Below are positions 9,665-18,944 of a stretch of 64,000 nucleotides of DNA, in pieces. Numbering within the stretch: position 1 is the stretch's first letter; the number at the start of each line of letters is the position of its first letter. Origin of the DNA: Parabacteroides distasonis ATCC 8503 (GTDB taxonomy: Bacteria > Bacteroidota > Bacteroidia > Bacteroidales > Tannerellaceae); the NCBI RefSeq assembly GCF_000012845.1, contig NC_009615.1, forward strand, positions 3,722,501-3,786,500, in the 5' to 3' direction. Below the pieces are notes generated by a model. It saw nothing but the letters and a program-made list of their open reading frames with translations. It did not search any database and had not been told where the DNA came from. The position numbers were made by a program, and so were the translations under genes.

Positions 9665-9704
9665 TATATTTGCGACAATAAAAGGCTTTTAAGTTAGAAG
9701 CCTT
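9665..9704 (+). promoter_or_regulatory. -7 box and adjacent hairpin upstream of the alpha-CTD-like gene
   Basis: TATATTTG (9665-9672) fits the Bacteroides -7 consensus; no TTG is seen at -33. A hairpin AAGGCTT/AAGCCTT (9682-9688 and 9698-9704) lies right at the predicted transcript start. If the promoter is real, the gene at 10030 has a leader of about 350 bases. Confidence 0.35.
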
Positions 9705-10029
9705 GTGTTGCGTGCGATATTTGTGCGAGTTGACAGAATCCGCTAAATTTTTCAACTTTAGAGAAGCGCAAAGAAGGCCCCGCAACCCTTTACCGAATAT
9801 ACGTGTTATCTATGCTGTTAAAGTATGGATAAGATTATTGTATATAGATAAAGGGGGGCGTGCGGCTGACTTTACTCTAATGTGGGTTTTTAGCGGAACC
9901 TTTGTCAACGTAATGTTCAGCCAATCGCCCTTTCTTTATTTTATAATGAAAGGCCAGCTCTTCAATATAACGCCAAATAACGCCCTTTTTAAAGATAAAT
10001 AGTATAAGTTTTACTTTAATCAAATAGTT

Positions 10030-10935
10030 ATGCCTGAGTTTATTACTATTGAAGAAGCCGCTCGTATCACCGGCTTTCCATCTGAAGAAATCCAGCAATG
10101 GGCGATATCTAAAAAAATAACATCTTACGTCGTGAAGCAAGGTGTTCGCCTAGTCGATCTGACCAATTTACGTGAATTTATTTCCCATATCGAGCGTATG
10201 GGAATACAAAAGCTATACCTGCAACTTATCATCCAAGACAAGGAAGAAGAGATAAACGAGATCATCTCCCAATTCGATGATTACCTTTTCTGCCTGCGAT
10301 CCCTTAAAAACATCTCTCCCCTACTTAAACTCATTATCGCCGAACTATCAACATTCATACACGACAAGAAAGACCGACTTATCTTTATGGAAATAACTTC
10401 CGGAGCCAAGATAGAAGACGTAGCCAAACGTTGTGGTATATCCTACGACGGAATCTGTCGCCGATATAAGGTCATATCGCTCCGCTTGCAAGAAAACATG
10501 GGCTTCCTGACCGAATACAAGAAAACAATCACGAACCAAGACCTTGAGATAGAACGTCTGTGGATAGAGAACAGGAACATGGAATACGAATTGAGAAGAT
10601 TATATAAAAAGGCGCTCCAAAACGGTCTATGTATCGAATCTCCCCGATCACTTACCCCCGTTCCCTTAAATGCCGCGAAACGGATATGCCAACCCATTAC
10701 CCGTCTCACCTTAGCGCCCTATATCCGTAAATGCCTTACAACCTTGAAAATAGAAACCATAGAAGATATTCTACGTTACGCCCTCAAAAACGGACTCGAC
10801 TCTTTATTAGACCTTCCCGGCTTTGGCGCTCTTGGTTTGGCCCAACTGAAATTCCAACTCGAAAAGCATAAGATAATCGATAAAACCGGACATTCCGACC
10901 TTTATCAATATATCATTTGCGAAGCGGATAATTAG
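10030..10935 (+). CDS. HTH protein with C-terminal RNA polymerase alpha-CTD-like domain
   Basis: I do not know a named family for this 301-residue protein, but its parts are readable. Residues 1-55 look like an excisionase/MerR-type winged helix (ITIEEAARITGF, then a recognition segment and VDLTNLREFI). Residues about 115-155 resemble a sigma-region-4-like helix-turn-helix (KIEDVAKRCGISYDGICRR). A short coiled stretch follows, and residues about 225-295 match the helix-hairpin-helix alpha C-terminal domain (TLKIETIEDILRYA, LLDLPGFGALGLAQLK). It is cytoplasmic. The combination suggests a transcription factor that touches RNA polymerase or UP-element DNA. It stands alone after a long leader; its targets are unknown. 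Confidence 0.65.
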   Translation: MPEFITIEEAARITGFPSEEIQQWAISKKITSYVVKQGVRLVDLTNLREFISHIERMGIQKLYLQLIIQDKEEEINEIISQFDDYLFCLRSLKNISPLLKLIIAELSTFIHDKKDRLIFMEITSGAKIEDVAKRCGISYDGICRRYKVISLRLQENMGFLTEYKKTITNQDLEIERLWIENRNMEYELRRLYKKALQNGLCIESPRSLTPVPLNAAKRICQPITRLTLAPYIRKCLTTLKIETIEDILRYALKNGLDSLLDLPGFGALGLAQLKFQLEKHKIIDKTGHSDLYQYIICEADN

Positions 10936-11009
10936 TGAGGACATTCTTTGTCCTCAAGTAGAATTTAACTAGATTTCAAGGATACTCATACTGTATTTAC
11001 ATTTTTTTG

Positions 11010-11017
11010 TATATTTG
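11010..11017 (+). promoter_or_regulatory. -7 box of the PUL 1 ECF sigma gene
   Basis: TATATTTG followed by CG, an exact match to TAnnTTTG. It predicts a transcript start near 11024 and a leader of roughly 300 bases that includes both arms of the inverted repeat. Confidence 0.5.
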
Positions 11018-11072
11018 CGATATGTAATGATGCTTGTTTATATTTGGATATTTATTAGTAACCTTGTACTTG

Positions 11073-11246
11073 GTTCTGATGAGACCATGTCTTGTTTATA
11101 ATATAAATATCTAAATAACAACCATCTAGTTCGTTTTTTCTTTAGTTCTCCACTGCCATCGGTAATTTTACTATTTAGTTATCCGCTGATTATCTTTATC
11201 TTATCATTCATATCATCTACACTAACCGACATAGTTTCATCAGAAC
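11073..11246 (+). repeat. Long-distance inverted repeat upstream of ECF sigma 1
   Basis: The 19-base arm at 11073-11091 (GTTCTGATGAG...) pairs with 11228-11246 (...TCATCAGAAC) at 17 of 19 positions, and one of the two exceptions would be a G-U pair in RNA. The arms are 136 bases apart. A similar arrangement precedes the sigma genes at 21169 and 52418. Confidence 0.65.
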
Positions 11247-11322
11247 TCATGTATATGAAAACTGCAAATATGCAGAAAGGAGATAAGATTTGTATGGCGT
11301 GGATATGTAATATATATGTAAT

Positions 11323-11889
11323 ATGAAAGTGGATGGACATTTGCTTATAGATCTGAAGAATGGAGATGAAAAGGCTTTTGAGACTCTATTCTGGAAATAT
11401 AATGAGCATGTATATCATTTTATTTACTCATTACTATATGAAAAATCTATGGCAGAGGACTTGACCCAAAACGTTTTTCTTAAGATTTGGGAGAAGCATG
11501 AGACGATAGATGTGGAGCAAAACTTTGACGCCTATCTATTCACCATCGCCCGTAACTTAGTTTATAAAGAGACAGAGAATCGGCTACTCTCCGAGAAACT
11601 GACGGAAAGCCTACAACGACAGCTATCAGATGTTGATTCGCTTATGGAAGAGCGAATTGATGCGGAGTCTTTACGGGAATATATTAATAGCTTGATAGAA
11701 GAATTGCCGTTGTCCCGTCGGGAGATATTTCGTTTGAGCCGTCATGAGCATTTATCCTATAAAGAAATAGCGGAACGCCTCTCTATCTCTGAAAAGACTG
11801 TGGAGACACAGTTGAGTAGGGCTTTGCGTTTTTTGCGAGATCGACTTTCTTCTGATGGCTTTCTTTGCCTTATAACACTCTTTTTATAG
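11323..11889 (+). CDS. ECF sigma-70 factor of PUL 1
   Basis: A 188-residue extracytoplasmic-function sigma factor. Region 2 is seen at about residues 40-85 (AEDLTQNVFLKIWE, then FTIARNLVY) and region 4 near 130-180 (PLSRREIFRLS, LSYKEIAERLSISEKTVE). It belongs to the Bacteroidales group that works with FecR-type anti-sigma factors and STN-domain SusC transporters. FecR, SusC and SusD follow, so it is expected to switch on PUL 1 when the glycan is sensed. A fragment of another gene sits between it and fecR, which is unusual for this pair. Confidence 0.92.
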   Translation: MKVDGHLLIDLKNGDEKAFETLFWKYNEHVYHFIYSLLYEKSMAEDLTQNVFLKIWEKHETIDVEQNFDAYLFTIARNLVYKETENRLLSEKLTESLQRQLSDVDSLMEERIDAESLREYINSLIEELPLSRREIFRLSRHEHLSYKEIAERLSISEKTVETQLSRALRFLRDRLSSDGFLCLITLFL

Positions 11890-11908
11890 TTAATAAGCAT
11901 TAAATATC

Positions 11909-12112
11909 TTGTGGTTTGTAGGGGTAGATAGTTTTATCGGATATACGTATGTATATGATTGGAGTGGAAAATGTATTTGTCGATTGATTACGGATATAAG
12001 ACTATTCAATATTTGCGTGACAAACGATGATAAAGAACTAATAGCCTTGGGCTGGGATGATGATTATCATCTGTATTGTTTTGATCAGTCAAAGGTTATG
12101 TCGGTTTGGTAG
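11909..12112 (+). pseudogene. Fragment of a six-bladed beta-propeller protein gene
   Basis: A short open frame of 67 codons with only a TTG start. The peptide has beta-propeller blade character (YVYDWSGKCICRL, then ICVTNDDKELIALGWDD, then YHLYCFD). It resembles the C-terminal part of the BF3164/TolB-like six-bladed propeller lipoproteins common in Bacteroidales. A full protein would be about 350-400 residues, so this is most likely a remnant left by deletion or recombination between the sigma and fecR genes. No signal peptide or ribosome site is visible. Confidence 0.55.
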
Positions 12113-12288
12113 TGAAAAACATTTACTCTATTGAAAATCCTTTTCGTAACCGTACATGCGGAAAGGAACATCGACCGTTTACTTATGAAGGCGGAAAATA
12201 AGTATGATATTAATTTGTGTTAAATCATGGATCTCTCGATTTTTTTGTGTAAGGGTAAAGCTCTTCTTCGGGATATACTTATTACACG

Positions 12289-13293
12289 ATGAGAAAAACG
12301 TATACACATATCGAATTATTGGATCGCTTTATGAGTGGTAAGACTTCACCGGAAGAAGAGCGAACTCTTTTGGCGTGGTTTAGCGATTCCGATCATAAGG
12401 AAGAGATCATGGCTTTTTATATGTCTAGATGGGAAGAATCTTCCGGGAAAAAGCTTCCTCCTAAGCTACAAGGACAGATGTTCTGTGAGATTAAAAAGCG
12501 GATAAGACAAGAGAAGAAAACTTTGGAGATAAAGAAGAAACCGCATACCTTATGGAAGTGGCTTTCTTATGCGGCGGTGGCATTCGTATGTATAAGCCTT
12601 GGAATTGGTTCACATTGGTATTATATGAGACAGGTTCCATTATCCGATCCATTGGATTATGTGGTGTCAGCAGATAATGGGCAACGTGCTAGCGTGGTTC
12701 TGCCTGATGGGACGAAAGTATGGTTAAATTCGCATACTAAACTTAATTATAAGAGTGATTATGGCGTGAAAGAAAGATCAGTTTCTTTATCTGGTGAGGC
12801 TTATTTTGAAGTTTCGAAAGATACATTGCGCCGTTTCTTGGTAAATGCGGGGGATATGGAAGTCGAGGCGCTAGGCACAGCTTTTAATGTGAAGGCGTAT
12901 GAGGAAGATGACGAGGTGGTTACGACCTTGTTTGAAGGCAGTGTACGAACAGTGGTTGGAAAAGAGTTTGTGATTCTGTCTCCGGATGAGAGTGCGGTTT
13001 TTAATAAGTCTAGTCATATATTATCTGTTAATCACCCGACAAATGCTTCTTATGCCCGTCTTTGGCGTACGAATGAACTGGCCTTCTCTGGCGAGTCGTT
13101 GGAGGAGATCGCGGTATTGTTGAATCGAATGTATAATGTTGAAGTTCGTTTTTTGTCCAATAAGATTAAAGGCTACAGTTTCTCGGGGGTGATCCGGAAT
13201 AATAGTCTGGATAATGTATTTGAAATAATAAGCCTTACGGCTCCGATTACGTATGTGTCGGTAGGTGATACTATTTATTTAAATGAGAAATAG
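12289..13293 (+). CDS. FecR-type anti-sigma factor of PUL 1
   Basis: A 334-residue inner-membrane protein. The N-terminal ~80 residues form the cytoplasmic sigma-binding part (THIELLDRFMSGKTSPEEE), followed by one transmembrane helix around residues 88-110 (YAAVAFVCISLGIG). The periplasmic FecR domain follows (GQRASVVLPDGTKVWLNSHT, then GEAYFEVSKD) and a C-terminal DUF4974-like domain (LEEIAVLLNRMYNVEVRF) that should contact the STN domain of SusC. It should hold the sigma factor at 11323 inactive until SusC signals substrate. A gap of 224 bases with a stem-loop separates it from susC. Confidence 0.92.
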   Translation: MRKTYTHIELLDRFMSGKTSPEEERTLLAWFSDSDHKEEIMAFYMSRWEESSGKKLPPKLQGQMFCEIKKRIRQEKKTLEIKKKPHTLWKWLSYAAVAFVCISLGIGSHWYYMRQVPLSDPLDYVVSADNGQRASVVLPDGTKVWLNSHTKLNYKSDYGVKERSVSLSGEAYFEVSKDTLRRFLVNAGDMEVEALGTAFNVKAYEEDDEVVTTLFEGSVRTVVGKEFVILSPDESAVFNKSSHILSVNHPTNASYARLWRTNELAFSGESLEEIAVLLNRMYNVEVRFLSNKIKGYSFSGVIRNNSLDNVFEIISLTAPITYVSVGDTIYLNEK

Positions 13294-13358
13294 AAAGTTG
13301 AGTGTTAACCTAATAAAGAAGAAGCCTATGAGATGAGCTAGATGATTGTAGTAAAAAA

Positions 13359-13384
13359 AGAAGAAAGGCAAGGCCCTTCTTCCT
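13359..13384 (+). terminator. Stem-loop between fecR and susC of PUL 1
   Basis: AAGAAAGG pairs with CCCTTCTT with one mismatch around a short loop. No strong T-run follows. The same position holds a hairpin in the other three PULs, so it may partly separate fecR from susC transcription. Confidence 0.35.
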
Positions 13385-13517
13385 CTTAAGCAAAATCACT
13401 TGTATATAATATCTTCAAGGAAATAACTAGCCGGTTATAAATAAGATAGAATATGTAAATGATTTGCTTGTAAAGTTACCTGTTTAAAATCTATGTATTA
13501 TTAAAAAACTTTTAAAA

Positions 13518-16500
13518 ATGAGTAATTTCAAGCACTCTTTTTTCCGGACACTTTTGTATGCCCAGTTATTGTCGGGCTTTTCCGGAGTTGCGATTGCCGC
13601 CCAGATATCGTTGTCGGTAAAGGATAGACCGATGCGGGAGGTTATTAAAGAATTAGAGGAAACGACTGAATATCGTTTTTTCTATAATGATGGGATCAAA
13701 GGTCTGAATTCTCCGATCTCTGTTGACGTGGAAGATGCGGATATTAATGCTGTAATGGATGCGATAGCAAAGCAAGCGAATGTGGCTTATGTATTGAAAT
13801 CGGGTCATCAGATCGTTTTATCATCGGTAAAAACTGTTCAGCAACAAGGTAATAAGAAAGTTACCGGTACGATTACAGACCCGAAAGGGGAACCAATCAT
13901 CGGGGCGAATGTGGTCGTGAAAGGATCTACCAATGGTACCATCACGGATATAGATGGCCATTTCTCTATTGAGGTAACTCCGAATGCGATACTTCAGGTT
14001 TCTTATATTGGTTATGTGGCTCAAGATGTTCCGGTAGGCAATAAAGATAATTTGGTTATATCTATTCATGAGGACACGCAGAAGCTGGATGAGGTAGTCG
14101 TGGTGGGTTATGGTTCCCAGAAAAAAGTGAATTTGACCGGTGCGGTAGAGCAAGTGACTAGTGATGTATTCGAGGGGCGTCCTACGGCTAACGCTACTCA
14201 GATGCTAGAAGGGGTTGTCCCGAACTTGAATATTTCCTTGTCTGATGGTAAACCGGGGCGTACGGCGGATTTTAACGTACGTGGCGCCGGTTCTATCAAT
14301 GGGGGTAGTGCTTTGGTGTTGATTGATGGTGTGGAAGGAGACCCTTCTATGTTAAATCCGAATGATATTGAGAGTATTTCCGTATTGAAGGATGCTGCCG
14401 CTTCCGCTATTTATGGCGCACGTGCTCCATTTGGCGTGGTTTTGATCACGACGAAGAACGCTACGGAAGGTAAGCCGAAGGTGACATGGTCTTCTAGCTA
14501 TTCATTACAATCACCACAGAATGTGCCGGATGTAGTTTCCGATGGTTATATTTGGGCAAAGCATTTTTATGACGCTTATTTTAATTACAATCAAGCGAAT
14601 CCTTCCGGTATCAACAAGACACAGCAATTTTCCGTGGCTTGGCTGGATGAGTATAAGCGCCGTCATGAGACGGGCGATTTCGGGACGGTGATCTCTGATG
14701 GCTCTATCGGTACAAAAGGCCGTTATGTGTATTATCCGGAAGGAACCGACTATTATGATCTGATGTATAAGAAGAGTGTCTTCGCGCAGAATCAAAATCT
14801 TTCCATCTCGGGTTCCGACGGGAAGTTTGATTATTATTTGTCAGGACGTTTCTATAGTTACGATGGACTTTTCGATAGCGATGAGCAAACGGATAAGTTC
14901 AAGACCTATAACATGCGTTTCAAGGGAGGTTATCAGTTAACTCCTTGGTTGAAGATCAACAATAACTTTGAGTTTTCCCATAATAAATACTACAATCCGA
15001 TTACCTATTCGGAAGGATCTGGTGTGGTATGGAGAAATATCGCAGACGAGGGACACCCGTCATCGCCACTGTTCAACCCTGATGGTACGATGACTTATTC
15101 TGCCGTCTATACCGTAGGCGATTTGCTTTATGGACGTAGCGGTATTACGACAAAGAACTCCAACTTAAAGAATACTACGACATTCAATGCTAAGTTCTTG
15201 GGTGACCGTTTGCGTGTGAATGGTGATTTCACGTATCAACAGAAGACGCAAGAGAAGACCAAGAAACAAGTACGTTCACCGTATGCACGGTCGGTTGATG
15301 CAGATGGGGAAAGCCAGATCGAACATATTACGGGTACCTATTCCAATTTGGCAGAGACAACTGATCATACGAACTATCTAGCAACGAACCTTTTCGCAGA
15401 GTTTGAGGAAACTTTTGCCGAGAAACATTATTTCAAGGCCATGGCTGGATGGAATTACGAAAAATCTACTTTCAAACGCATCTATGCTTATAATGATGAC
15501 TTGTTGACGGACGACGTGGACAACATGAATTTGGTGATGGGTACTGATAACCGGAGTATTACCTCACAATGGAAGGCTTATCAGTTTGGCGGCGCTTTCT
15601 TCCGTTTGAATTATGCCTTTGATGATCGTTATCTGTTGGAGGTAAACGGACGTTACGATGGTTCCTCCCGCTTCCCGAGTGATGAGCGTTGGGCTTTCTT
15701 CCCCTCGGCTTCCGTGGGTTGGCGAATCTCGCAAGAACCTTGGTGGAATGTTAAGTCCGAACATATCTCTAACGCTAAGGTCCGGTTTTCTTGGGGCTCT
15801 TTGGGCAATGCGGCCGGATTGAGTAATTATCAGTATATCCAGACATTGGGTATCAGCAAGTCTGATTATATTCTTGACGGTTTGCGGCAGAATTATATGT
15901 CATCTCCGGCGGCTCTTCCCGGCAACTTGACGTGGGAAACCGCTACGACGTATGATATAGGAGCGGATTTAGGATTCTTTGATAATCGTTTGACCGTAAG
16001 TGGAGATTATTATATCCGTAAAACAACTGATATGATCGTGAATGGTCCGACCGTGCCGGATGTGTTCGGTGCTTCTTCTCCGAAAGGTAATTATGCGGAT
16101 ATGTCTACTTATGGCTATGAGTTGTCTTTGGAATGGAGAGATGGATTTGATTTAGCTGGTAAGCGATTTAATTATAGTATCAAGGGTACATTGGCAGATT
16201 ACTATTCAGTGATCGATAGGTTTAATAATGCGAATAAGTCATTGAGCGAGTATGCGAATCAATCACTCGACAAGAATTATTATGAGGGGATGCGTATCGG
16301 TGAGATTTGGGGATTTGTATCCAATGGTTTGTGGCAGGACCAAGCCAGTATCGATGCGGCTGAGGCTGCCGCGAAAGCTGCGGGACAATCCTATTATAAT
16401 CCGCTCATGCAAACATCGAAAACCTATAAGTTGTATCCGGGTGATATTAAGTTTGAAGACTTAAATGGCAACGGTTATATTGATCGTGGACAGAATACGG

Positions 16501-17081
16501 TAGATGATCCGGGCGACCGTAAGATCATCGGTAACGAGGAGCCTCGTTATATTTATAGCTTTACGCTTTCTGCCGATTGGAACAATATCTGGGTGAGTGC
16601 TTTCTTCCAAGGAGTGGGTAAGCAGGATTGGTATCCGTCTAATGAAGCCTCTACGTTCTGGGGGCAATACAATCGCCCGTATAACCAGATGCCTTCTTGG
16701 CATGTGGGAAACTATTGGACTCCTGAGAACCCGGATGCATTCTTGCCTCGTTACGCTGGTTACTATGCGCCTTTCTATGGAGGTCATAAGAACGCTAACA
16801 CGCGCTATTTGATGAATGCGGCCTATCTACGCTTGAAGAACATACAGGTTGGCTATAATTTACCGTCGGAATGGATTAAAAAATTGCATTTGACAAATGT
16901 GGGAATTTACCTTTCCGGGGAAAATCTCTTTACATGGTCTCCGCTTTACAAGTATTCCAAGGATGTCAATGTATCGAATATCGGTGAATCGGATAAGGAC
17001 TTGACCTCCAGCAATAGTGGTGATGGATATAATTACCCGATGATGAAGTCGTTCAGCATCGGCCTGAATGTTACATTTTAA
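13518..17081 (+). CDS. SusC-type TonB-dependent transporter of PUL 1
   Basis: An 1187-residue outer-membrane glycan importer. After a signal peptide (cleavage near AIAAQ) comes an STN signalling domain (about 30-100, ISLSVKDRPMREVIKELEE), then a carboxypeptidase-regulatory-like Ig domain (VTGTITDPKGEPIIGANVVV), the TonB-box region DEVVVVGYGSQKK, a plug with VRGAGSINGG and LKDAAASAIYGARAP, and a beta-barrel ending in SIGLNVTF. The STN domain ties import to the FecR/ECF pair upstream. It forms the import pair with the SusD gene 20 bases downstream. Confidence 0.95.
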   Translation: MSNFKHSFFRTLLYAQLLSGFSGVAIAAQISLSVKDRPMREVIKELEETTEYRFFYNDGIKGLNSPISVDVEDADINAVMDAIAKQANVAYVLKSGHQIVLSSVKTVQQQGNKKVTGTITDPKGEPIIGANVVVKGSTNGTITDIDGHFSIEVTPNAILQVSYIGYVAQDVPVGNKDNLVISIHEDTQKLDEVVVVGYGSQKKVNLTGAVEQVTSDVFEGRPTANATQMLEGVVPNLNISLSDGKPGRTADFNVRGAGSINGGSALVLIDGVEGDPSMLNPNDIESISVLKDAAASAIYGARAPFGVVLITTKNATEGKPKVTWSSSYSLQSPQNVPDVVSDGYIWAKHFYDAYFNYNQANPSGINKTQQFSVAWLDEYKRRHETGDFGTVISDGSIGTKGRYVYYPEGTDYYDLMYKKSVFAQNQNLSISGSDGKFDYYLSGRFYSYDGLFDSDEQTDKFKTYNMRFKGGYQLTPWLKINNNFEFSHNKYYNPITYSEGSGVVWRNIADEGHPSSPLFNPDGTMTYSAVYTVGDLLYGRSGITTKNSNLKNTTTFNAKFLGDRLRVNGDFTYQQKTQEKTKKQVRSPYARSVDADGESQIEHITGTYSNLAETTDHTNYLATNLFAEFEETFAEKHYFKAMAGWNYEKSTFKRIYAYNDDLLTDDVDNMNLVMGTDNRSITSQWKAYQFGGAFFRLNYAFDDRYLLEVNGRYDGSSRFPSDERWAFFPSASVGWRISQEPWWNVKSEHISNAKVRFSWGSLGNAAGLSNYQYIQTLGISKSDYILDGLRQNYMSSPAALPGNLTWETATTYDIGADLGFFDNRLTVSGDYYIRKTTDMIVNGPTVPDVFGASSPKGNYADMSTYGYELSLEWRDGFDLAGKRFNYSIKGTLADYYSVIDRFNNANKSLSEYANQSLDKNYYEGMRIGEIWGFVSNGLWQDQASIDAAEAAAKAAGQSYYNPLMQTSKTYKLYPGDIKFEDLNGNGYIDRGQNTVDDPGDRKIIGNEEPRYIYSFTLSADWNNIWVSAFFQGVGKQDWYPSNEASTFWGQYNRPYNQMPSWHVGNYWTPENPDAFLPRYAGYYAPFYGGHKNANTRYLMNAAYLRLKNIQVGYNLPSEWIKKLHLTNVGIYLSGENLFTWSPLYKYSKDVNVSNIGESDKDLTSSNSGDGYNYPMMKSFSIGLNVTF

Positions 17082-17101
17082 AGAATAGGAGATTATACGA
17101 A

Positions 17102-18931
17102 ATGAAAAAGAATATACTATTAAGCGGTCTGGTGGCACTTTTGGCTGTATTTTCGGGGTGCGAGATGAATGAGGAACCAAAGTCGGAGGCTTCTGTGGAT
17201 ATGGTGTTTAGCTCCGAGAATGGTTTGAAGACGTATACGTACTCATTTTACAATGTCTTGCCTTCCCGAGGAAGCGCTTTCCGGCGTGATGCTACGGCAG
17301 ATTATGGGGTGAAAAATTCCTTGGGTGGTATGGAGGTTGGCGCTTATACTACGAATAGCGCGACGAGTTGGTCATGGTCCGCTCTTCGTAATATAAATTT
17401 CTTTTTGGAGAATAACGTGAATGAGTCACTAAGCACGACTATCCGTGACAATTATAATGGTATCGCACGCTTGTTCCGTGCTCGCTTCTATTTTGATAAA
17501 TTGGTACAATATGGCGAGGTACCTTGGATTGATAAGGTATTTAACGAGGCTGAAGACCCGGATCTTTATAACCCGCGTGATACACGTGATGTGATTATCG
17601 GGCATATCTTGGAGGATTTGGATTATGCGTATACGAATATATTGGAAGAGGATGTCACGCATAATTCAACGATCGTAAATAAATGGACAGCTGCCGCTTT
17701 CAAATCTCGTGTTTGCTTGTTTGAGGCTGCTTGGCGTAAATACCATGCCGCTGACCAATTGGATATCGCTCGTACGGGATGTACGGAATATTCGGCCAAA
17801 GATTTATATAAACTAGCGGCTGAGGCGGCTAAGGAAGTTATGGATAACGGACCGTACAAACTTTATACTTCGGGTGCTTATAGCGATGGCCGTGGAGCGT
17901 ATCGCGAACTTTTCATTGCCGATAAGGCCGTTACCACGGAGGTAATGATGGCTATCGAGACTGACAAGGTGTTAGGACTGGGTGAGCAGAATTGGTGGTA
18001 TAATTCCTCTACTTACGGACCACACTTATGCATGAGCCGTAAATTTATGCTGTCATACTTGAATGCGGATGGTACGCCTTATGTCGAGAAAAAAGCGGAT
18101 GGAAGCTATAAGAATTTCGTGGAGGAGACAACAGGACGTGATACCCGCTTGAACCAGACGATCCGGGGAGCGGATTATACCCGTAAGAATGCTTCTGGTG
18201 TTTATGAGCCGACCGCGGCTAATTTTACGGGACATACATTGACGGGATATCAGTTTACGAAGTTTGCCATGGATGACGTGGCTTACGATGATGCGGCTAC
18301 GAATGATAATGACATTCCTATCATGCGCTATGCTGAGGTTTTGTTGAACTATGCTGAGGCTAAGGCTGAATTAGGCGAACTGACTGATGCGGATTGGGCG
18401 GCTACGATAGGTGCGCTTCGTTCTCGTGCGGGAATTACGGGAGGCACACCACAGACAGGTACATTGACAACCCGTCCGTCATCCGCAGAGCCTTATATCG
18501 CTTCTTATTACCCGACGATCTCTGATCCTTCCTTGTTGGAGATCCGTCGCGAACGTGGTATTGAACTTTGTCTGGAAGGTTTGCGCCTAAATGATTTGAA
18601 ACGTTGGAATTGTTGCGATCTTTGGGTGAACGATCCTTGGGAAGGTATCTTTATCCCATCACTTAACCAACCGTTGGATGTGAATGGCGATGGTAATTAT
18701 GATGCCTATTTCTATGATACGGATAAGATCGCTGATGAGAAGTATGCTGCGATTGGTGTCTATGTGGGTACAAATAAGAGTAATGTGCTTAACGTGAAGC
18801 CGGTTCAAGGAGGTTATTTGATGGAGTATAATTACGCCGGACGTAGCTGGCCGGCTCGTCAGTACTTATATCCGATACCGGAGGTAGTAATTCAGTTCAA
18901 TACGAATCTAAGCCAGAATCCGGGCTGGTAA
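17102..18931 (+). CDS. SusD-family glycan-binding lipoprotein of PUL 1
   Basis: A 609-residue surface lipoprotein with lipobox VFSGC (Cys near residue 20), followed by the TPR-rich RagB/SusD fold. Typical marks are IARLFRARFYFDKLVQYGEVPW, MRYAEVLLNYAEAKAELG, the RRERGIELCLEGLRLNDLKRW helix, and the ending PIPEVVIQFNTNLSQNPGW. It caps the SusC at 13518 and captures the substrate. The next gene follows after 13 bases, so the EEP hydrolases belong to the same operon. Confidence 0.95.
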   Translation: MKKNILLSGLVALLAVFSGCEMNEEPKSEASVDMVFSSENGLKTYTYSFYNVLPSRGSAFRRDATADYGVKNSLGGMEVGAYTTNSATSWSWSALRNINFFLENNVNESLSTTIRDNYNGIARLFRARFYFDKLVQYGEVPWIDKVFNEAEDPDLYNPRDTRDVIIGHILEDLDYAYTNILEEDVTHNSTIVNKWTAAAFKSRVCLFEAAWRKYHAADQLDIARTGCTEYSAKDLYKLAAEAAKEVMDNGPYKLYTSGAYSDGRGAYRELFIADKAVTTEVMMAIETDKVLGLGEQNWWYNSSTYGPHLCMSRKFMLSYLNADGTPYVEKKADGSYKNFVEETTGRDTRLNQTIRGADYTRKNASGVYEPTAANFTGHTLTGYQFTKFAMDDVAYDDAATNDNDIPIMRYAEVLLNYAEAKAELGELTDADWAATIGALRSRAGITGGTPQTGTLTTRPSSAEPYIASYYPTISDPSLLEIRRERGIELCLEGLRLNDLKRWNCCDLWVNDPWEGIFIPSLNQPLDVNGDGNYDAYFYDTDKIADEKYAAIGVYVGTNKSNVLNVKPVQGGYLMEYNYAGRSWPARQYLYPIPEVVIQFNTNLSQNPGW

Positions 18932-18944
18932 TCAAGGGGGTATC

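Larger units (their letters stand above)
8954..10029. other. 1.1 kb region without a convincing gene
   Basis: The stretch holds the inverted-word cluster at 8996-9100, three 22-bp-period repeats at 9272-9331, a small dyad AACCGC/GCGGTT near 9168-9208, and a promoter-like box at 9665 with a hairpin just after it. A 99-codon frame at 9703-10002 has no recognisable features and is not called. The 9340-9660 part is A/T-rich and shows nothing I can name. Confidence 0.6.
10936..11322. other. Non-coding leader region of the PUL 1 sigma gene
   Basis: No gene is visible. The region carries a perfect -7 box TATATTTG at 11010-11017 and the long-distance inverted repeat 11073-11091 / 11228-11246. AGAAAGGAGAT at 11275-11285 is purine-rich but too far from the ATG to be its ribosome site. 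Confidence 0.6.

Noticed and set aside
9703..10002. Open frame of 99 codons before the alpha-CTD-like gene
   Set aside because: It has no ATG start, ribosome site or family-like motif, and it lies in what looks like a leader region.
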